From contig NZ_CP083451.1 of assembly GCF_020080045.1 (NCBI RefSeq), positions 2,963,001 to 3,027,000 of the forward strand: 64,000 nucleotides of DNA, in the 5' to 3' direction. Source of the DNA: Comamonas odontotermitis. Lineage in GTDB: Bacteria; Pseudomonadota; Gammaproteobacteria; Burkholderiales; Burkholderiaceae_C. The position numbers were made by a program, and so were the translations under genes. The notes beneath the pieces were generated by a model that saw only the letters and a list, made by a program, of their open reading frames with translations, did not search any database and was not told where the DNA came from. Every line of letters begins with the position of its first letter. Position 1 is the stretch's first letter. Positions 36,359 to 45,823 of this stretch are shown here, piece by piece.

Positions 36359-37048
36359 ATGAGATTGCTTTTGATTGAAGACGAAGCGAAGCTGGGAGAG
36401 TACCTGCGCAAGGGCCTCTCCGAGGAAGGCTATACGGTCGATACCGCAATCAATGGTGTGGATGGCCTCCACATGGCGATGGAGCTGGAATACGACCTCA
36501 TCGTTCTGGACGGCATGCTGCCCGGTATTGACGGGTTTGCCGTGCTCGCCGCGCTGCGGCAGTCGAAAGCCACCCCGGTTCTGATGCTCACCGCCCGCTC
36601 CGATGTGGAAGACCGGGTGCGGGGCCTGCAAAGCGGCGCCGACGACTATATGGTCAAGCCCTTTGCGTTTTCCGAGCTGGTGGCACGCATTCAGGTACTG
36701 CTGCGCAGAACCTGCATGCACCAGCAGTCACCGGAGCCCACCATCCTCAGTGAAGGCGATCTGGAACTGGATCTGATCCGCCGCAAGGCCACGCGCGCTG
36801 GCACCCGGCTGGACCTCACGGCCAAGGAATTCAACCTGCTGGCGCTGCTGCTTCGCCGCAAGGGCGAAGTGCTCTCACGCACGGAGCTGGCATCGCAGGT
36901 GTGGGACATGAACTTCGACAGCGAAACCAATGTGGTGGAGGTCGCGGTGCGTCGCTTGCGCATGAAGGTAGACCATCCGTTTGGCACCCCACTGATCCAG
37001 ACCGTGCGCGGCATGGGCTATGTACTGGAGGCCAGGGCCGTCGGATGA
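36359..37048 (+). CDS. czcR: Heavy-metal two-component response regulator (CzcR/CopR-like)
   Basis: Protein of 229 residues. The receiver domain has the phosphoacceptor Asp51 in [10 protein letters not shown], a Thr in MLTAR and a Lys in MVKPFAF. The C-terminal OmpR-type winged helix ([25 protein letters not shown] in parts; [15 protein letters not shown]) is typical of metal regulators, as is the GMGYVLEAR end. It overlaps the sensor kinase start by 4 nt (ATGA). It probably activates czcCBA and itself through the palindrome at 36303. Confidence 0.93.
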   Translation: MRLLLIEDEAKLGEYLRKGLSEEGYTVDTAINGVDGLHMAMELEYDLIVLDGMLPGIDGFAVLAALRQSKATPVLMLTARSDVEDRVRGLQSGADDYMVKPFAFSELVARIQVLLRRTCMHQQSPEPTILSEGDLELDLIRRKATRAGTRLDLTAKEFNLLALLLRRKGEVLSRTELASQVWDMNFDSETNVVEVAVRRLRMKVDHPFGTPLIQTVRGMGYVLEARAVG

Positions 37049-38397
37049 ACACTGCCGCCCCTGTTCCCCACCTCGGGAAATACCTTTTCCGCTGGCTGGC
37101 CATACTTACCATGCTCGGGCTGGGGGCTGTGAGCCTGGCGGTCTATCTGGTCTTTGACCATACGCTGTCCGTGCGGCAGCAGGAAATGCTGGACCAAAAG
37201 CAGGCCTCGCTCACCCATGTGCTTGCAGACGATCTGAAAGAGCACAGAACCAAGTCGCTGCAGCACATGCTGATGGATTTTCTGGCAGGCCACGGAGACT
37301 ATGCGGTCTACATCAAGGACGATGCCGGAAACACCCTGTTCGACAGCCGCACTGCATCCTTTCCTGCGCACCACTCGATCGAGCGCTCATTCAGGGTGTC
37401 CTTCTATTCAGAACAATCCGAGCAACTGCTGAGCGCAAATGCCACTCTGGTGATGGATCGGCGGCCCGATGACGCGCTGCTCCGGTCACTGGCCTGGACG
37501 CTCCTCGCCTCCATGGTGGCAGGCTCGCTCATCCTGTCCCTGTTCGGCAGACTGCTGGTGAGAAAGAGCCTGCGGCCGATCAAGGCACTCGTTGCTCAGA
37601 TTGGCGACATCACTGCCAAGGATTTTGAAAAGCGCCTGGATGGCAGCGCCTTGCCGCAGGAGCTCCATCCGCTGGTGACACAGTTCAACGCCTTGCTGGA
37701 CCGGCTGGCCGATGCCTACCGCCAGCTCGAATCCTTCAACGCCGATGTGGCGCACGAGCTGAACACCCCGCTTGCCACCTTGATCAGCAGCTCGGAAGTG
37801 GTACTGCGCAAGCCCCGCCCCGTGGAAGAGATGCGGGAAGTGCTGGAGTCGAACCTGGAAGACCTGCGCCGCATCGCCAGCATTGTGGGAGACATGCTTT
37901 TTCTCTCCAGAGCCGACCGGGGCGCTGGTGCGCGGGAGAAGAAAAGCGCACGCCTGGCGCCCGTTGCTTCGGAAGTGGCCGATTTCTACGAAGCGGTGGC
38001 GCTGGATGCCAATCTGCGAATCGAAATCGATGGAGATGCAAGCGCACCCATTGATGCGCCCTTGATACGCCGCGCCCTCTCCAACCTGCTCAGCAACGCA
38101 ACGCGCTATGCCCGCACAGGCTCGGCGGTCGTGATACAGCTTCGCAACCGGCAGCAAGCCGACCACCAGGAGGCAGTGATCACCGTATGCAATGAAGGCG
38201 CGGGTATCGAGGCCACACACCTGCGTCATCTGTTCGAGCGCTTTTACCGCGCAGATTCATCACGCCACAATGCCGACCACAACCATGGCCTGGGGTTGGC
38301 CATTGTTCAGGCGATTGCCAAGATGCATGGCGGCTCGGTGTTTGCCGAGTCCGATACCAGCGGCACGCGGATTGGCATCATTCTTCCTGCCAGCTAG
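37045..38397 (+). CDS. czcS: Heavy-metal sensor histidine kinase (CzcS-like)
   Basis: Protein of 450 residues. Two membrane helices (~13-33 and ~150-172) flank a periplasmic sensor of about 115 residues. A HAMP-like linker follows ([19 protein letters not shown]), then the dimerisation helix with His237 in [12 protein letters not shown] and the ATPase boxes N ([10 protein letters not shown]), G (GAGI, GLGLAIV) and F (LFERFYRAD). It autophosphorylates in response to a periplasmic signal, here probably a metal ion, and passes phosphate to the regulator encoded directly upstream. Confidence 0.92.
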   Translation: MNTAAPVPHLGKYLFRWLAILTMLGLGAVSLAVYLVFDHTLSVRQQEMLDQKQASLTHVLADDLKEHRTKSLQHMLMDFLAGHGDYAVYIKDDAGNTLFDSRTASFPAHHSIERSFRVSFYSEQSEQLLSANATLVMDRRPDDALLRSLAWTLLASMVAGSLILSLFGRLLVRKSLRPIKALVAQIGDITAKDFEKRLDGSALPQELHPLVTQFNALLDRLADAYRQLESFNADVAHELNTPLATLISSSEVVLRKPRPVEEMREVLESNLEDLRRIASIVGDMLFLSRADRGAGAREKKSARLAPVASEVADFYEAVALDANLRIEIDGDASAPIDAPLIRRALSNLLSNATRYARTGSAVVIQLRNRQQADHQEAVITVCNEGAGIEATHLRHLFERFYRADSSRHNADHNHGLGLAIVQAIAKMHGGSVFAESDTSGTRIGIILPAS

Positions 38398-38434
38398 CAA
38401 TACTTTTGCAAACTCAGCCCCGCAAGCGGCAACA

Positions 38435-38464
38435 AAAAAGCCAGTCAGGCAACTGACTGGCTTT
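38435..38464 (-). terminator. Terminator between sensor kinase gene and ppsA
   Basis: AAAGCCAGTCAG (38437-38448), loop GCAA, CTGACTGGCTTT (38453-38464). On the minus strand it ends in six T and lies downstream of ppsA; it may act for both convergent units. Confidence 0.85.
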
Positions 38465-38508
38465 CGATCTTTCGCTCTTGCGATGTGAACGGCGCAGGGC
38501 CGGGCCGC

Positions 38509-40902
38509 TTACTTGGCAGCCAGGCGCTGCCAGGTGTCGATCACGCTGTCGGGGTTGAGCGAGATCGAGGCAATGCCCTGATCCGCCAGCCACTGGGCAA
38601 AGTCGGGGTGGTCCGATGGGCCCTGGCCGCAGATGCCAACGTACTTGTTCTGCGCACGGCAGGCACTGATGGCACGCTCCAGCATCTTCTTGACTGCAGG
38701 GTCACGCTCGTCAAAATCGGCAGCCAGCAGCTCCAGGCCAGAGTCGCGGTCCAGGCCCAGCGTCAGCTGGGTCAGGTCGTTCGATCCGATGGAGAAACCG
38801 TCGAAATATTCGAGGAACTCATCTGCCAGGATGGCGTTGGACGGCACTTCGCACATCATGATCAGCTCCAGCCCGTTGTCGCCGCGCTGCAGGCCATTGG
38901 CGGCCAGCAGCTCGGTCACGCGCTGTGCCTGCTGGAGCGTACGCACGAACGGGATCATGATCTTCACATTGGTCAAGCCCATATCGTTGCGCACGCGCTT
39001 CAATGCTTCGCATTCCATCTTGAAGGCTTCGCCGAAGTCCTTCGAGATGTAGCGCGCAGCGCCACGGAAGCCCAGCATCGGGTTTTCTTCATCGGGCTCG
39101 TAGCGGCTGCCGCCGATCAGCTTGCGGTACTCGTTCGACTTGAAATCGGACATGCGCACGATGACAGGCTTGGGATAGAACGCTGCAGCAATGGTGGCCA
39201 CGCCTTCGGTGATCTTGTCCACGTAGAAGGCGCGGGGCGATGCATGGCCGCGCGCCACCGATTCAACCGCTTTCTTCAGATCGGCATCGACCGCTGGGTA
39301 GTCCAGGATCGCCTTGGGATGCACGCCGATATTGTTGTTGATGATGAATTCCAGACGGGCCAGGCCCACACCGTCATTGGGCAACTGGGCAAAATCAAAC
39401 GCCAGCTGGGGGTTGCCCACGTTCATCATGATCTTGGTCTTGATGGGCGGCATTTCACCCCGCTTGACCTCGGTCACCTCAGTTTCGAGCAAGCCGTCGT
39501 AGATCTTGCCGGTGTCGCCTTCGGCGCAGCTGACGGTCACCAGGGTTCCGTCCTTGAGCAACTCGGTGGCGTTGCCGCAACCCACCACGGCAGGAATGCC
39601 CAGCTCGCGCGCAATGATGGCCGCGTGGCAGGTGCGGCCGCCACGGTTGGTGACGATGGCCGCCGCCTTCTTCATCACCGGCTCCCAGTTGGGGTCGGTC
39701 ATGTCGGTCACCAGCACATCGCCGGCCTGCACCTGGTCCATCTGCGAGATGTCGGACACCAGGCGCACGGGGCCGGTGCCGATCTTCTGGCCAATGGCGC
39801 GACCTTCGGCCAGCACGGTGCCGCTGCCTTTGAGCTTGTAGCGCTGCTCGGCCTGGCCCTTGGACTGGCTCTTCACCGTTTCGGGGCGGGCCTGCAGGAT
39901 GTAGAGCTTGCCGTCGGTGCCGTCCTTGCCCCACTCGATGTCCATTGGGCGGGCATAGTGCTTCTCGATCACCAGCGCGTAATGTGCCAGCTCCTGCACT
40001 TCGGCATCGGTGAGCGAGTAACGGTTGCGCAGCTCGGCTGGCACATCGGTGGTCTTGACCAGCTTGCCCGAAGCAGCCTTCTCCTCCGGCGTAGCAAAAA
40101 CCATCTGGATCAGCTTGCTGCCCAGGTTGCGGCGGATGAGCGCCTGCTTGCCTGCCTGCAGCATGGGTTTGTGCACGTAGAACTCGTCAGGATTGACGGC
40201 GCCCTGCACCACGGTTTCGCCCAGGCCGTAGCTGGAGGTGATGAAAACCACCTGGTCAAAGCCCGATTCGGTATCGATGGTGAACATGACGCCTGCGGCG
40301 CCCTTGTCCGAACGCACCATGCGCTGCACACCGGCGGACAGCGCCACCACATCGTGGGCAAAGCCCTTGTGCACGCGGTAGCTGATGGCGCGGTCGTTGT
40401 ACAGCGACGCGAACACTTCCTTCATCTTGTGCAGCACATCGTCGATGCCCACCACGTTGAGGAAGGTTTCCTGCTGGCCAGCAAACGATGCGTCGGGCAG
40501 GTCTTCTGCCGTGGCCGACGAGCGCACGGCAAACGATGCCTGGTCATTGCCCGCCTGCAGGGTCACAAAGGCTTCGCGGATGGCTTTTTCCAGGTCGGCA
40601 GGGAAAGGCTGGCTCTCGACCATGGCGCGGATTTCCGCACCCACTTGCGCGAGGGCTCGCACATCGTCCACATCCAGCGCCGCCAGTTTGGCGCTGATCT
40701 TGCCAGCCAGGCCCTCAAAGGCCAGGAATTCGCGGAATGCGTGGGCCGTGGTGGCAAAGCCGGTGGGGACGCGCACGCCTTGCGGCAATTGCGAGATCAT
40801 TTCGCCGAGCGAGGCGTTCTTGCCGCCTACGACCTCGACATCGGTCATTCTCAGGTTCTCAAACGGTACGACCAGGGCGGTCGCGCTGTAGAGGTTGGAC
40901 AT
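38509..40902 (-). CDS. ppsA: Phosphoenolpyruvate synthase
   Basis: Protein of 797 residues, the usual length. The N-terminal ATP-grasp domain ([37 protein letters not shown]) is followed by the swivelling phosphohistidine domain with [14 protein letters not shown] (His near residue 425). The C-terminal PEP/pyruvate TIM-barrel domain includes [17 protein letters not shown] and [11 protein letters not shown]. It converts pyruvate and ATP to PEP, AMP and phosphate for gluconeogenesis. The start at 40902 ([12 protein letters not shown]) has GGAG 7 nt upstream. It is divergent from its regulator gene. Confidence 0.96.
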   Translation of the reverse strand: MSNLYSATALVVPFENLRMTDVEVVGGKNASLGEMISQLPQGVRVPTGFATTAHAFREFLAFEGLAGKISAKLAALDVDDVRALAQVGAEIRAMVESQPFPADLEKAIREAFVTLQAGNDQASFAVRSSATAEDLPDASFAGQQETFLNVVGIDDVLHKMKEVFASLYNDRAISYRVHKGFAHDVVALSAGVQRMVRSDKGAAGVMFTIDTESGFDQVVFITSSYGLGETVVQGAVNPDEFYVHKPMLQAGKQALIRRNLGSKLIQMVFATPEEKAASGKLVKTTDVPAELRNRYSLTDAEVQELAHYALVIEKHYARPMDIEWGKDGTDGKLYILQARPETVKSQSKGQAEQRYKLKGSGTVLAEGRAIGQKIGTGPVRLVSDISQMDQVQAGDVLVTDMTDPNWEPVMKKAAAIVTNRGGRTCHAAIIARELGIPAVVGCGNATELLKDGTLVTVSCAEGDTGKIYDGLLETEVTEVKRGEMPPIKTKIMMNVGNPQLAFDFAQLPNDGVGLARLEFIINNNIGVHPKAILDYPAVDADLKKAVESVARGHASPRAFYVDKITEGVATIAAAFYPKPVIVRMSDFKSNEYRKLIGGSRYEPDEENPMLGFRGAARYISKDFGEAFKMECEALKRVRNDMGLTNVKIMIPFVRTLQQAQRVTELLAANGLQRGDNGLELIMMCEVPSNAILADEFLEYFDGFSIGSNDLTQLTLGLDRDSGLELLAADFDERDPAVKKMLERAISACRAQNKYVGICGQGPSDHPDFAQWLADQGIASISLNPDSVIDTWQRLAAK

Positions 40903-41207
40903 GATGGAGCTCCGGAAGTTAAAAACTGTGATATCTGGCAGAGGCGTCCACGGCCGCAGATCAGGCGGTGGCACGCACGCAGGTACTCCATCCGGGCCAT
41001 GGCTGGCGCGGGCGTCTGGCTTTGTATTTGTACTGGTAGGCCGGAGTACATGCGGGAAATGTGAATAATGGGCGTCATTGTAGGCGTGCCGCTGCCGTTT
41101 TGCTTGTGACTTGGTTAACACCAGGGTCAAGAATGACGAAGGCGCAGCAGACGGGCCGCTGCCTGCTACAAAAATAGTTTCCTATCGCTTGAAAACACGC
41201 AGTCGCT
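40903..41207 (+). other. Divergent intergenic region ppsA/ppsR
   Basis: About 305 bp without coding character. A -10-like TACAAT on the minus strand (41077-41082) could serve ppsA, without a good -35. A weak repeat-like GCTACAAAAATAG lies near 41164-41178. No clear operator was found. Confidence 0.35.
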
Positions 41208-42020
41208 ATGCACCAACGCACGATTTTCTTTATCTCTGATGGCACCGGCGTGACAGCCGAGACCTTTGGCCGCGCCATCATGAAGCAGTTCGACATCACC
41301 ACGCGCGCCGTGCGCCTGCCCTTTGTCGACACCGTGGACAAGGCCCACCAGGCGGTGCGCCAGATCAACCACACCGCCGAGCAGGAAGGCAAGAAGCCCA
41401 TCGTCTTCACCACCCTGGTTGAGCCGGACACCGTGCAGGTGGTGCACGACCACTGCAAAGGCCTGGTGATGGACATGTTCTCCACCTTTGTGCAGCCGCT
41501 GGAAGACGAGCTGGGTGCCAAATCGCACCACCGCATCGGCCGGTTCACCGACATCAGCGAAAGCAAGGAGTATTTCGAGCGCATGGAGGCGATCAATTTC
41601 AGCCTGGCGCACGACGACGGGCAGACCAACCACGACCTGGCTGGCGCAGATGTGATCCTGGTGGGCGTGAGCCGCAGCGGCAAGACCCCTACCAGCCTGT
41701 ACCTGGCCATGCAGTTCGGCCTGAAAGTGGCCAATTACCCGCTGATCCCCGAAGATTTTGACCGCCAGCAGCTCCCGCCCGCCCTGCTGCCGTACAAGAA
41801 GAAGATCTTCGGCCTCACGATTGCCCCCGAGCGCCTCAGCCAGATCCGCAACGAGCGCCGCCCCGAGTCGAAGTACGCCAGCCTGCAGAACTGCCGCATG
41901 GAAGTGGCCGAAGCCGAATCGATGATGCGCCGCGCCGGCATCCAGTGGCTGTCCACCACACACAAATCCATTGAGGAGATTGCGGCGGTGGTGCTGCAGG
42001 AGCTCAAGGACGAGGATTGA
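41208..42020 (+). CDS. ppsR: PEP synthase regulatory protein (bifunctional kinase/pyrophosphorylase)
   Basis: Protein of 270 residues of the DUF299/PSRP family, opening TIFFISDGTGVTAETFGRAIM. The nucleotide loop GVSRSGKTPTSLYLA is near residue 152, followed by LPYKKKIFGLTI and ERRPESKYASLQNC. It inactivates PEP synthase by ADP-dependent phosphorylation of a threonine next to the catalytic histidine, and reactivates it with phosphate. Divergent arrangement with ppsA is standard in proteobacteria. Confidence 0.95.
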   Translation: MHQRTIFFISDGTGVTAETFGRAIMKQFDITTRAVRLPFVDTVDKAHQAVRQINHTAEQEGKKPIVFTTLVEPDTVQVVHDHCKGLVMDMFSTFVQPLEDELGAKSHHRIGRFTDISESKEYFERMEAINFSLAHDDGQTNHDLAGADVILVGVSRSGKTPTSLYLAMQFGLKVANYPLIPEDFDRQQLPPALLPYKKKIFGLTIAPERLSQIRNERRPESKYASLQNCRMEVAEAESMMRRAGIQWLSTTHKSIEEIAAVVLQELKDED

Positions 42021-42148
42021 GCGCTGCGGCCATCGCCGCATCCGGGGCCCGCGCATTCCGTCACACAGCTTTACACCGGCTATACGCCATGCCAGGCCCG
42101 GCTTGCTATAACGGATGAAATTCTTTACACGTCAAACAGCCCTCGATC

Positions 42149-42601
42149 ATGCATTCATTGCGTTTCCACCTTGCCGGCTGCTGCGCCAGCGCCCTGCTGC
42201 TGTGCGGGGCCGCGCAGGCCGCCCAGCCAGGTGCCTTTTCCGTCACCGAAACCAAATCCGCCGTCGGCAACAAGGCGGCCAAGCCACCGCGCACCAAAGA
42301 CCGCTGTATCGGGCCGGAGCTGGTGGACAAGGAGGGTTTTCTGTACCCCGACATGATCCTGTCGCAGCATTTCAGCCAGTGCCGCATCAAGGACAGCAAG
42401 CTGGTGGGCAAGAACCGCAAGGAATGGACGGTGGCCTGCGGCAAGATGCTGACCGCCCAGGCCTACCAGGTGAACACAGGCGCAGACTTTCGCCTGCACA
42501 TCAATGCCCAGTTGCTGGGTGGCGCGATGAAACAAACGCTGGACTATGAAGCCACCTCGCTCCAGCGCGCCTGCACGGCAGACGACAGCCCCCTGGAATG
42601 A
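42149..42601 (+). CDS. Small exported protein of unknown function
   Basis: Protein of 150 residues with a Sec signal peptide (FHLAGCCASALLLCGAAQAAQ, cleavage near residue 25). The mature part contains four cysteines (RCIG, SQCRIK, VACGK, QRACTAD), suggesting two disulfides. I do not recognise the family. It lies between ppsR and the heme operon, which runs the other way. Confidence 0.65.
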   Translation: MHSLRFHLAGCCASALLLCGAAQAAQPGAFSVTETKSAVGNKAAKPPRTKDRCIGPELVDKEGFLYPDMILSQHFSQCRIKDSKLVGKNRKEWTVACGKMLTAQAYQVNTGADFRLHINAQLLGGAMKQTLDYEATSLQRACTADDSPLE

Positions 42602-42625
42602 AAATGCGGCTTGGCGCACGGCTGT

Positions 42626-42660
42626 AAAGCGCCAACTGCTATAAAAACAATAGAGATTGC
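42626..42660 (-). repeat. Dispersed repeat copy downstream of hmuV
   Basis: On the minus strand TTTTTATAGCAGTTGGCGCT, one of the closest matches to the family core. It fills most of the 59-bp gap between the small exported protein gene and the hmuV stop. Confidence 0.6.
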
Positions 42661-43587
42661 CTACCCGCCAACGCCTGCGCCTGCAAACAGGTATTGCTGC
42701 GTTCCGTCCGGCGCGGTAGTGGCAAAGCAGCCCACCCCCCACACGTCGCGCATGGTTTGCGGCGAAAGCACCTCGGCCACCGGGCCGTGCAGGCAGCCAC
42801 CGCCGTGCACCAGCAGCGCGTCATCCGCATAGCGCAGCGCCAGGTTCATATCGTGCACAACGACGACCACGCCCACACCCCGCACCTGCGCCCAGTGCTG
42901 CAGCAGGTCCATGGAACGGTGCTGCCAGGCCAGATCCATGGCGGCGGTCGGTTCATCGAGCAGAAGCCAGCGCGCCTGACCGCCAGCAGGTGGCTCCCAC
43001 ACCTGTGCCAGTGCGCGCGCCAGATGTGCGCGTGCACGCTCCCCGCCTGAGAGGCTGCGTACGCTGCGGCCTGCAAAGCCCTCCATCTGCGTGGCAGCCA
43101 TGGCGTCGCCAACAATGGCGGCCTCGTTGCGACTGGGTTGCAGGCGGTGGGCATAGCGGCCCAGTTCCACGACTTCCTGCACGGTAAAGTCAAAGGCCAC
43201 CGAGCCGTCCTGCACCATCATGGCGCGGCGCCGGGCCAGATCGGCAGCCGACCACCTGGAGAGTGGCAGGCCATCGAGCAGAACGCGGCCCGCATGGGGC
43301 GCCCACTGGCCCGTCAGGGTGGCCAGCAGGCTGGATTTGCCAGCGCCATTAGGCCCCACAATGGCCGTGAGCCTGCCGGGCGCAATGTGGGCATGCAGGC
43401 GCACCAGCACATCGCCACCGGGCACGCCAACTTCCAGCCGATCCAGCTGCCAGCCACTGTCCTTGACAGACGGACTGTCACAAGCGTCCTGCGCCACCAT
43501 TTTTGCTACCTTGTTGATAGCTATCTGCGCTTCATGGTCAGGCACCTGCGTGCTGGATTCTCTGAAAACCTCGAATGGTTTGAACAT
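42661..43587 (-). CDS. hmuV: Heme ABC transporter ATP-binding protein HmuV
   Basis: Protein of 308 residues. Walker A GPNGAGKSS, Q-loop MMVQDG, ABC signature LSGGERARAHLARAL, Walker B WLLLDEPTAAMDL and the switch VVVHDMNLAL are all present. It powers heme import through HmuU. It is longer than the usual ~260 residues because of an N-terminal extension (~45 residues) that contains a repeat copy (43500-43533). GGGAGGAG lies 5 nt before the ATG. Last gene of the heme operon. Confidence 0.92.
   Translation of the reverse strand: MFKPFEVFRESSTQVPDHEAQIAINKVAKMVAQDACDSPSVKDSGWQLDRLEVGVPGGDVLVRLHAHIAPGRLTAIVGPNGAGKSSLLATLTGQWAPHAGRVLLDGLPLSRWSAADLARRRAMMVQDGSVAFDFTVQEVVELGRYAHRLQPSRNEAAIVGDAMAATQMEGFAGRSVRSLSGGERARAHLARALAQVWEPPAGGQARWLLLDEPTAAMDLAWQHRSMDLLQHWAQVRGVGVVVVVHDMNLALRYADDALLVHGGGCLHGPVAEVLSPQTMRDVWGVGCFATTAPDGTQQYLFAGAGVGG
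43500..43533 (+). repeat. Dispersed repeat copy inside the hmuV N-terminal extension
   Basis: TTTTTGCTACCTTGTTGATAGC then TATCTGCGCTTC: facing GCTA and ATAGC halves and the GCGCTT end. It is in frame and encodes part of the non-conserved N-terminus. Confidence 0.55.
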
Positions 43588-43597
43588 GCACTCCTCC

Positions 43598-44818
43598 CTA
43601 CAGTTGCCGCCGGAACTGGCGCAGCATGGCGAGGAACAGCGGAACCCCGACCAGCGCCGTCAGCACGCCCAGCGGCAGTTCAGCCGGAGCAACCACTGTG
43701 CGCGCAAACGCATCGGCAAACACCACCATGGCCGCGCCCAGCAAGGCAGATGCTGGCAGCACCACGCGGTGATCCGGCCCGGCGATCAACCGCACCCAGT
43801 GCGGCGCCACCAGGCCAATGAAACCAATCATGCCGCACGCTGCGGTGATGCAGCCCACCACCAGCGCCGCCACGATGACGGCCAGGCGCTTGGTGCGCTC
43901 CACCGCCACACCCATCAGGCTGGCCTGCGCCTCGCCCAGCGCAATGGCGTTGAGGGGCTGCGCCAGGCGCTGCGCCACCAAGGCACTGGCAGCCACCACG
44001 GCGCACGCCACGATGGCCACCGGCCAGCGCGCGCCACCCAGGCTGCCCATCAACCACAGTTGCAGGTTGCGCAGTTGCTCGTCGGTCGACAGAAAACTGA
44101 GCAGGCCCAGGCCCGCCATGGCCAGCGCATTGATGGCCACACCTGCGAGCAGCATGACACCGATACGGGTGCCGCCACCTGCCTGCGCCAGGCTGTAGAT
44201 CAGGCCCGTGGTCACAAGACCACCCGTGAAGGCGCACAGCATCAGCGGCCAGCTGCCCAGGCTGCGTGGCACCGAGGGAAACCACAGCGCGCCCATCACA
44301 ATCAGTGCCGCCGCCGCCAGCGCAGCGCCGCTGCTCACCCCGATCAGGCCCGGGTCGGCCAGCGGGTTGCGAAACAGCCCCTGCATCAAGGCGCCCGCCA
44401 GACCCAGGCCGGCGCCTGCCGCCAGGCCCAGCACCAGACGCGGCGCGCGAATGGCGGCGAACACCTGTTGCTCGGTACTGCCTGCGTCCGTGCCGCCCTG
44501 CCACCAGTGCTGCAGCGCGCTCCAGGCAATGGCGGGAAGCCGGGCCGCGTCGATGGCAAAAGCCCCCTGCCCGGCCGCAAATACAAAGGCGGCCAGCACC
44601 AATAAAGCCATCAGGCCGATGGTGTGGGCCTTTTTCAGTCGAAAAACACCCTTCTGGCGCCTGGGTTGGACGCCTGACGCTATTAAAATTGAAGGATCAC
44701 TTGATACACCCTGCCGCCCGGCACGTGGCGAACCGGCGGATTGCAATGGAGACTGGCGCTCGGTACCCGGCGCCAGGCGCGAGCCCGCGGCGCCAGTTGC
44801 AGTCACGGCATCGCTCAT
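43598..44818 (-). CDS. hmuU: Heme ABC transporter permease HmuU
   Basis: Protein of 406 residues of the FecCD/BtuC family with about ten membrane helices; motifs APRLVLGLAAGAGLGLAGALMQGLFRNPLADPGLIG (in parts) and GFIGLVAPHWVRLIAGPDHR are diagnostic. It forms the membrane channel for heme in the inner membrane. The first ~60 residues before the first helix are unusual for the family, and repeat copy 44671-44694 encodes part of them (SILIASG). The start at 44818 overlaps the hmuT stop (ATGA). Confidence 0.92.
   Translation of the reverse strand: MSDAVTATGAAGSRLAPGTERQSPLQSAGSPRAGRQGVSSDPSILIASGVQPRRQKGVFRLKKAHTIGLMALLVLAAFVFAAGQGAFAIDAARLPAIAWSALQHWWQGGTDAGSTEQQVFAAIRAPRLVLGLAAGAGLGLAGALMQGLFRNPLADPGLIGVSSGAALAAAALIVMGALWFPSVPRSLGSWPLMLCAFTGGLVTTGLIYSLAQAGGGTRIGVMLLAGVAINALAMAGLGLLSFLSTDEQLRNLQLWLMGSLGGARWPVAIVACAVVAASALVAQRLAQPLNAIALGEAQASLMGVAVERTKRLAVIVAALVVGCITAACGMIGFIGLVAPHWVRLIAGPDHRVVLPASALLGAAMVVFADAFARTVVAPAELPLGVLTALVGVPLFLAMLRQFRRQL
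44671..44694 (-). repeat. Dispersed repeat copy inside the hmuU N-terminal extension
   Basis: On the minus strand CAATTTTAATAGCGTCAGGC. It encodes ILIASG in frame, next to the first membrane segment. Confidence 0.55.
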
Positions 44819-45813
44819 GCCTGCACGGCCTGCAAACCCTGGTGCAGGGTACGTACCGCCAGTGGCAGGCGCGGGCCAAAGCCGAGCAGCTGGCTGGCTT
44901 CCAGGGCGATCAAGGCCTTGTTCCTGTAGGCGGGAGTCAGCGCAAGTTCCGGGCGCGCCCAGAACTTGGCCTCTCCACCCACCGCCTCCACGCCCTGTGT
45001 AGTCGTCACGATCACCTGGGGCGCAGCCTGCGCCATGGCTTCTGCCGTCAGCGGCCGGTAACCGCCAAAGCCTTGCATGACATTGCTGGCCCCACCCATG
45101 CGCAGCAGCGCATCGCCCGCCGTGCCCTGGCCCGCCACCTGTGGCGTTCCGCTGTGCGACAGCACAAACAGGGCGCGCGGCAAACGGTTCGCTGCCACCG
45201 TGGTGCGTACCAGGGCCTGCACGGCGTCCCACTCCTTCTGCAAATCCTGGGCCATCTGCGCGGCCTGCGCCTGTCTGCCAGTGGCCTGCCCCACCAGCCG
45301 GATCTTGCGCAGTACCTCATCCCAGCTGTGGTCCGACTGCACCAGGGCAATGGCCACGCGGGTCTGGGCGATCTGCTGCAGCACCACGGGAGGGCCCGCT
45401 TCGGTGGTGCCGATCACCACATCGGGCTTGAGCGACAGCACGCCTTCGGCGGCCAGCTGGCGCACATAGCCCACCTTGGGCATGCGGTTGGCCGCTTCGG
45501 GGTAGTTGCTGGTGGTATCGCTGCCCACCAGCAGGGACTGCGCGCCCAGCTGGTAAACGATCTCGGTCAACGCACCACTCAGGCTGATGAGGCGTGTTGC
45601 CGCAGGCGGCTCAACGCCTACATAGGGCAGCAGCGCCGCCTTGGCGCCGCCATCCACTGCATTTGCTACATTTTTAGAAGCTGCTGGCGCAGACTGGGCA
45701 AGCGCCAGGGTGCCAAAGGGCATCAGGGCTGCGCCGCCAGCGGCCAGCAGCCACGCGCGGCGGTTGGCATGGGGGCCGTTGCTGCGCTGGCCCGCGCGAG
45801 AGAAATCATCCAT
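44815..45813 (-). CDS. hmuT: Heme-binding periplasmic protein HmuT
   Basis: Protein of 332 residues. The signal sequence contains NRRAWLLAAGGAALMPFGTLALA; the paired Arg raises the possibility of Tat export. The FecB/TroA fold follows (RLISLSGALTEIVYQLGAQSLLVGSDTTSNYP in parts, LKPDVVIGTTEAGPP, GGYRPLTAEAMAQAAPQVI). It hands heme to HmuU. AAGGAGG lies 5 nt before the ATG at 45813. Repeat copy 45661-45690 encodes the stretch just after the signal peptide (APAASKNVANA). Confidence 0.92.
   Translation of the reverse strand: MDDFSRAGQRSNGPHANRRAWLLAAGGAALMPFGTLALAQSAPAASKNVANAVDGGAKAALLPYVGVEPPAATRLISLSGALTEIVYQLGAQSLLVGSDTTSNYPEAANRMPKVGYVRQLAAEGVLSLKPDVVIGTTEAGPPVVLQQIAQTRVAIALVQSDHSWDEVLRKIRLVGQATGRQAQAAQMAQDLQKEWDAVQALVRTTVAANRLPRALFVLSHSGTPQVAGQGTAGDALLRMGGASNVMQGFGGYRPLTAEAMAQAAPQVIVTTTQGVEAVGGEAKFWARPELALTPAYRNKALIALEASQLLGFGPRLPLAVRTLHQGLQAVQA
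45661..45690 (+). repeat. Dispersed repeat copy inside hmuT
   Basis: ATTTGCTACATTTTTAGAAG then CTGCTGGCGC: matches GCTGCTGGCGC of the core exactly. It lies in frame in the linker after the signal peptide. Confidence 0.55.
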
Positions 45814-45823
45814 GGCCGCCTCC

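Noticed and set aside
38485..41064. An 859-codon open frame antisense to ppsA
   Set aside because: ppsA is complete with canonical motifs; the opposite frame shows no domain and runs through the ppsA terminator.
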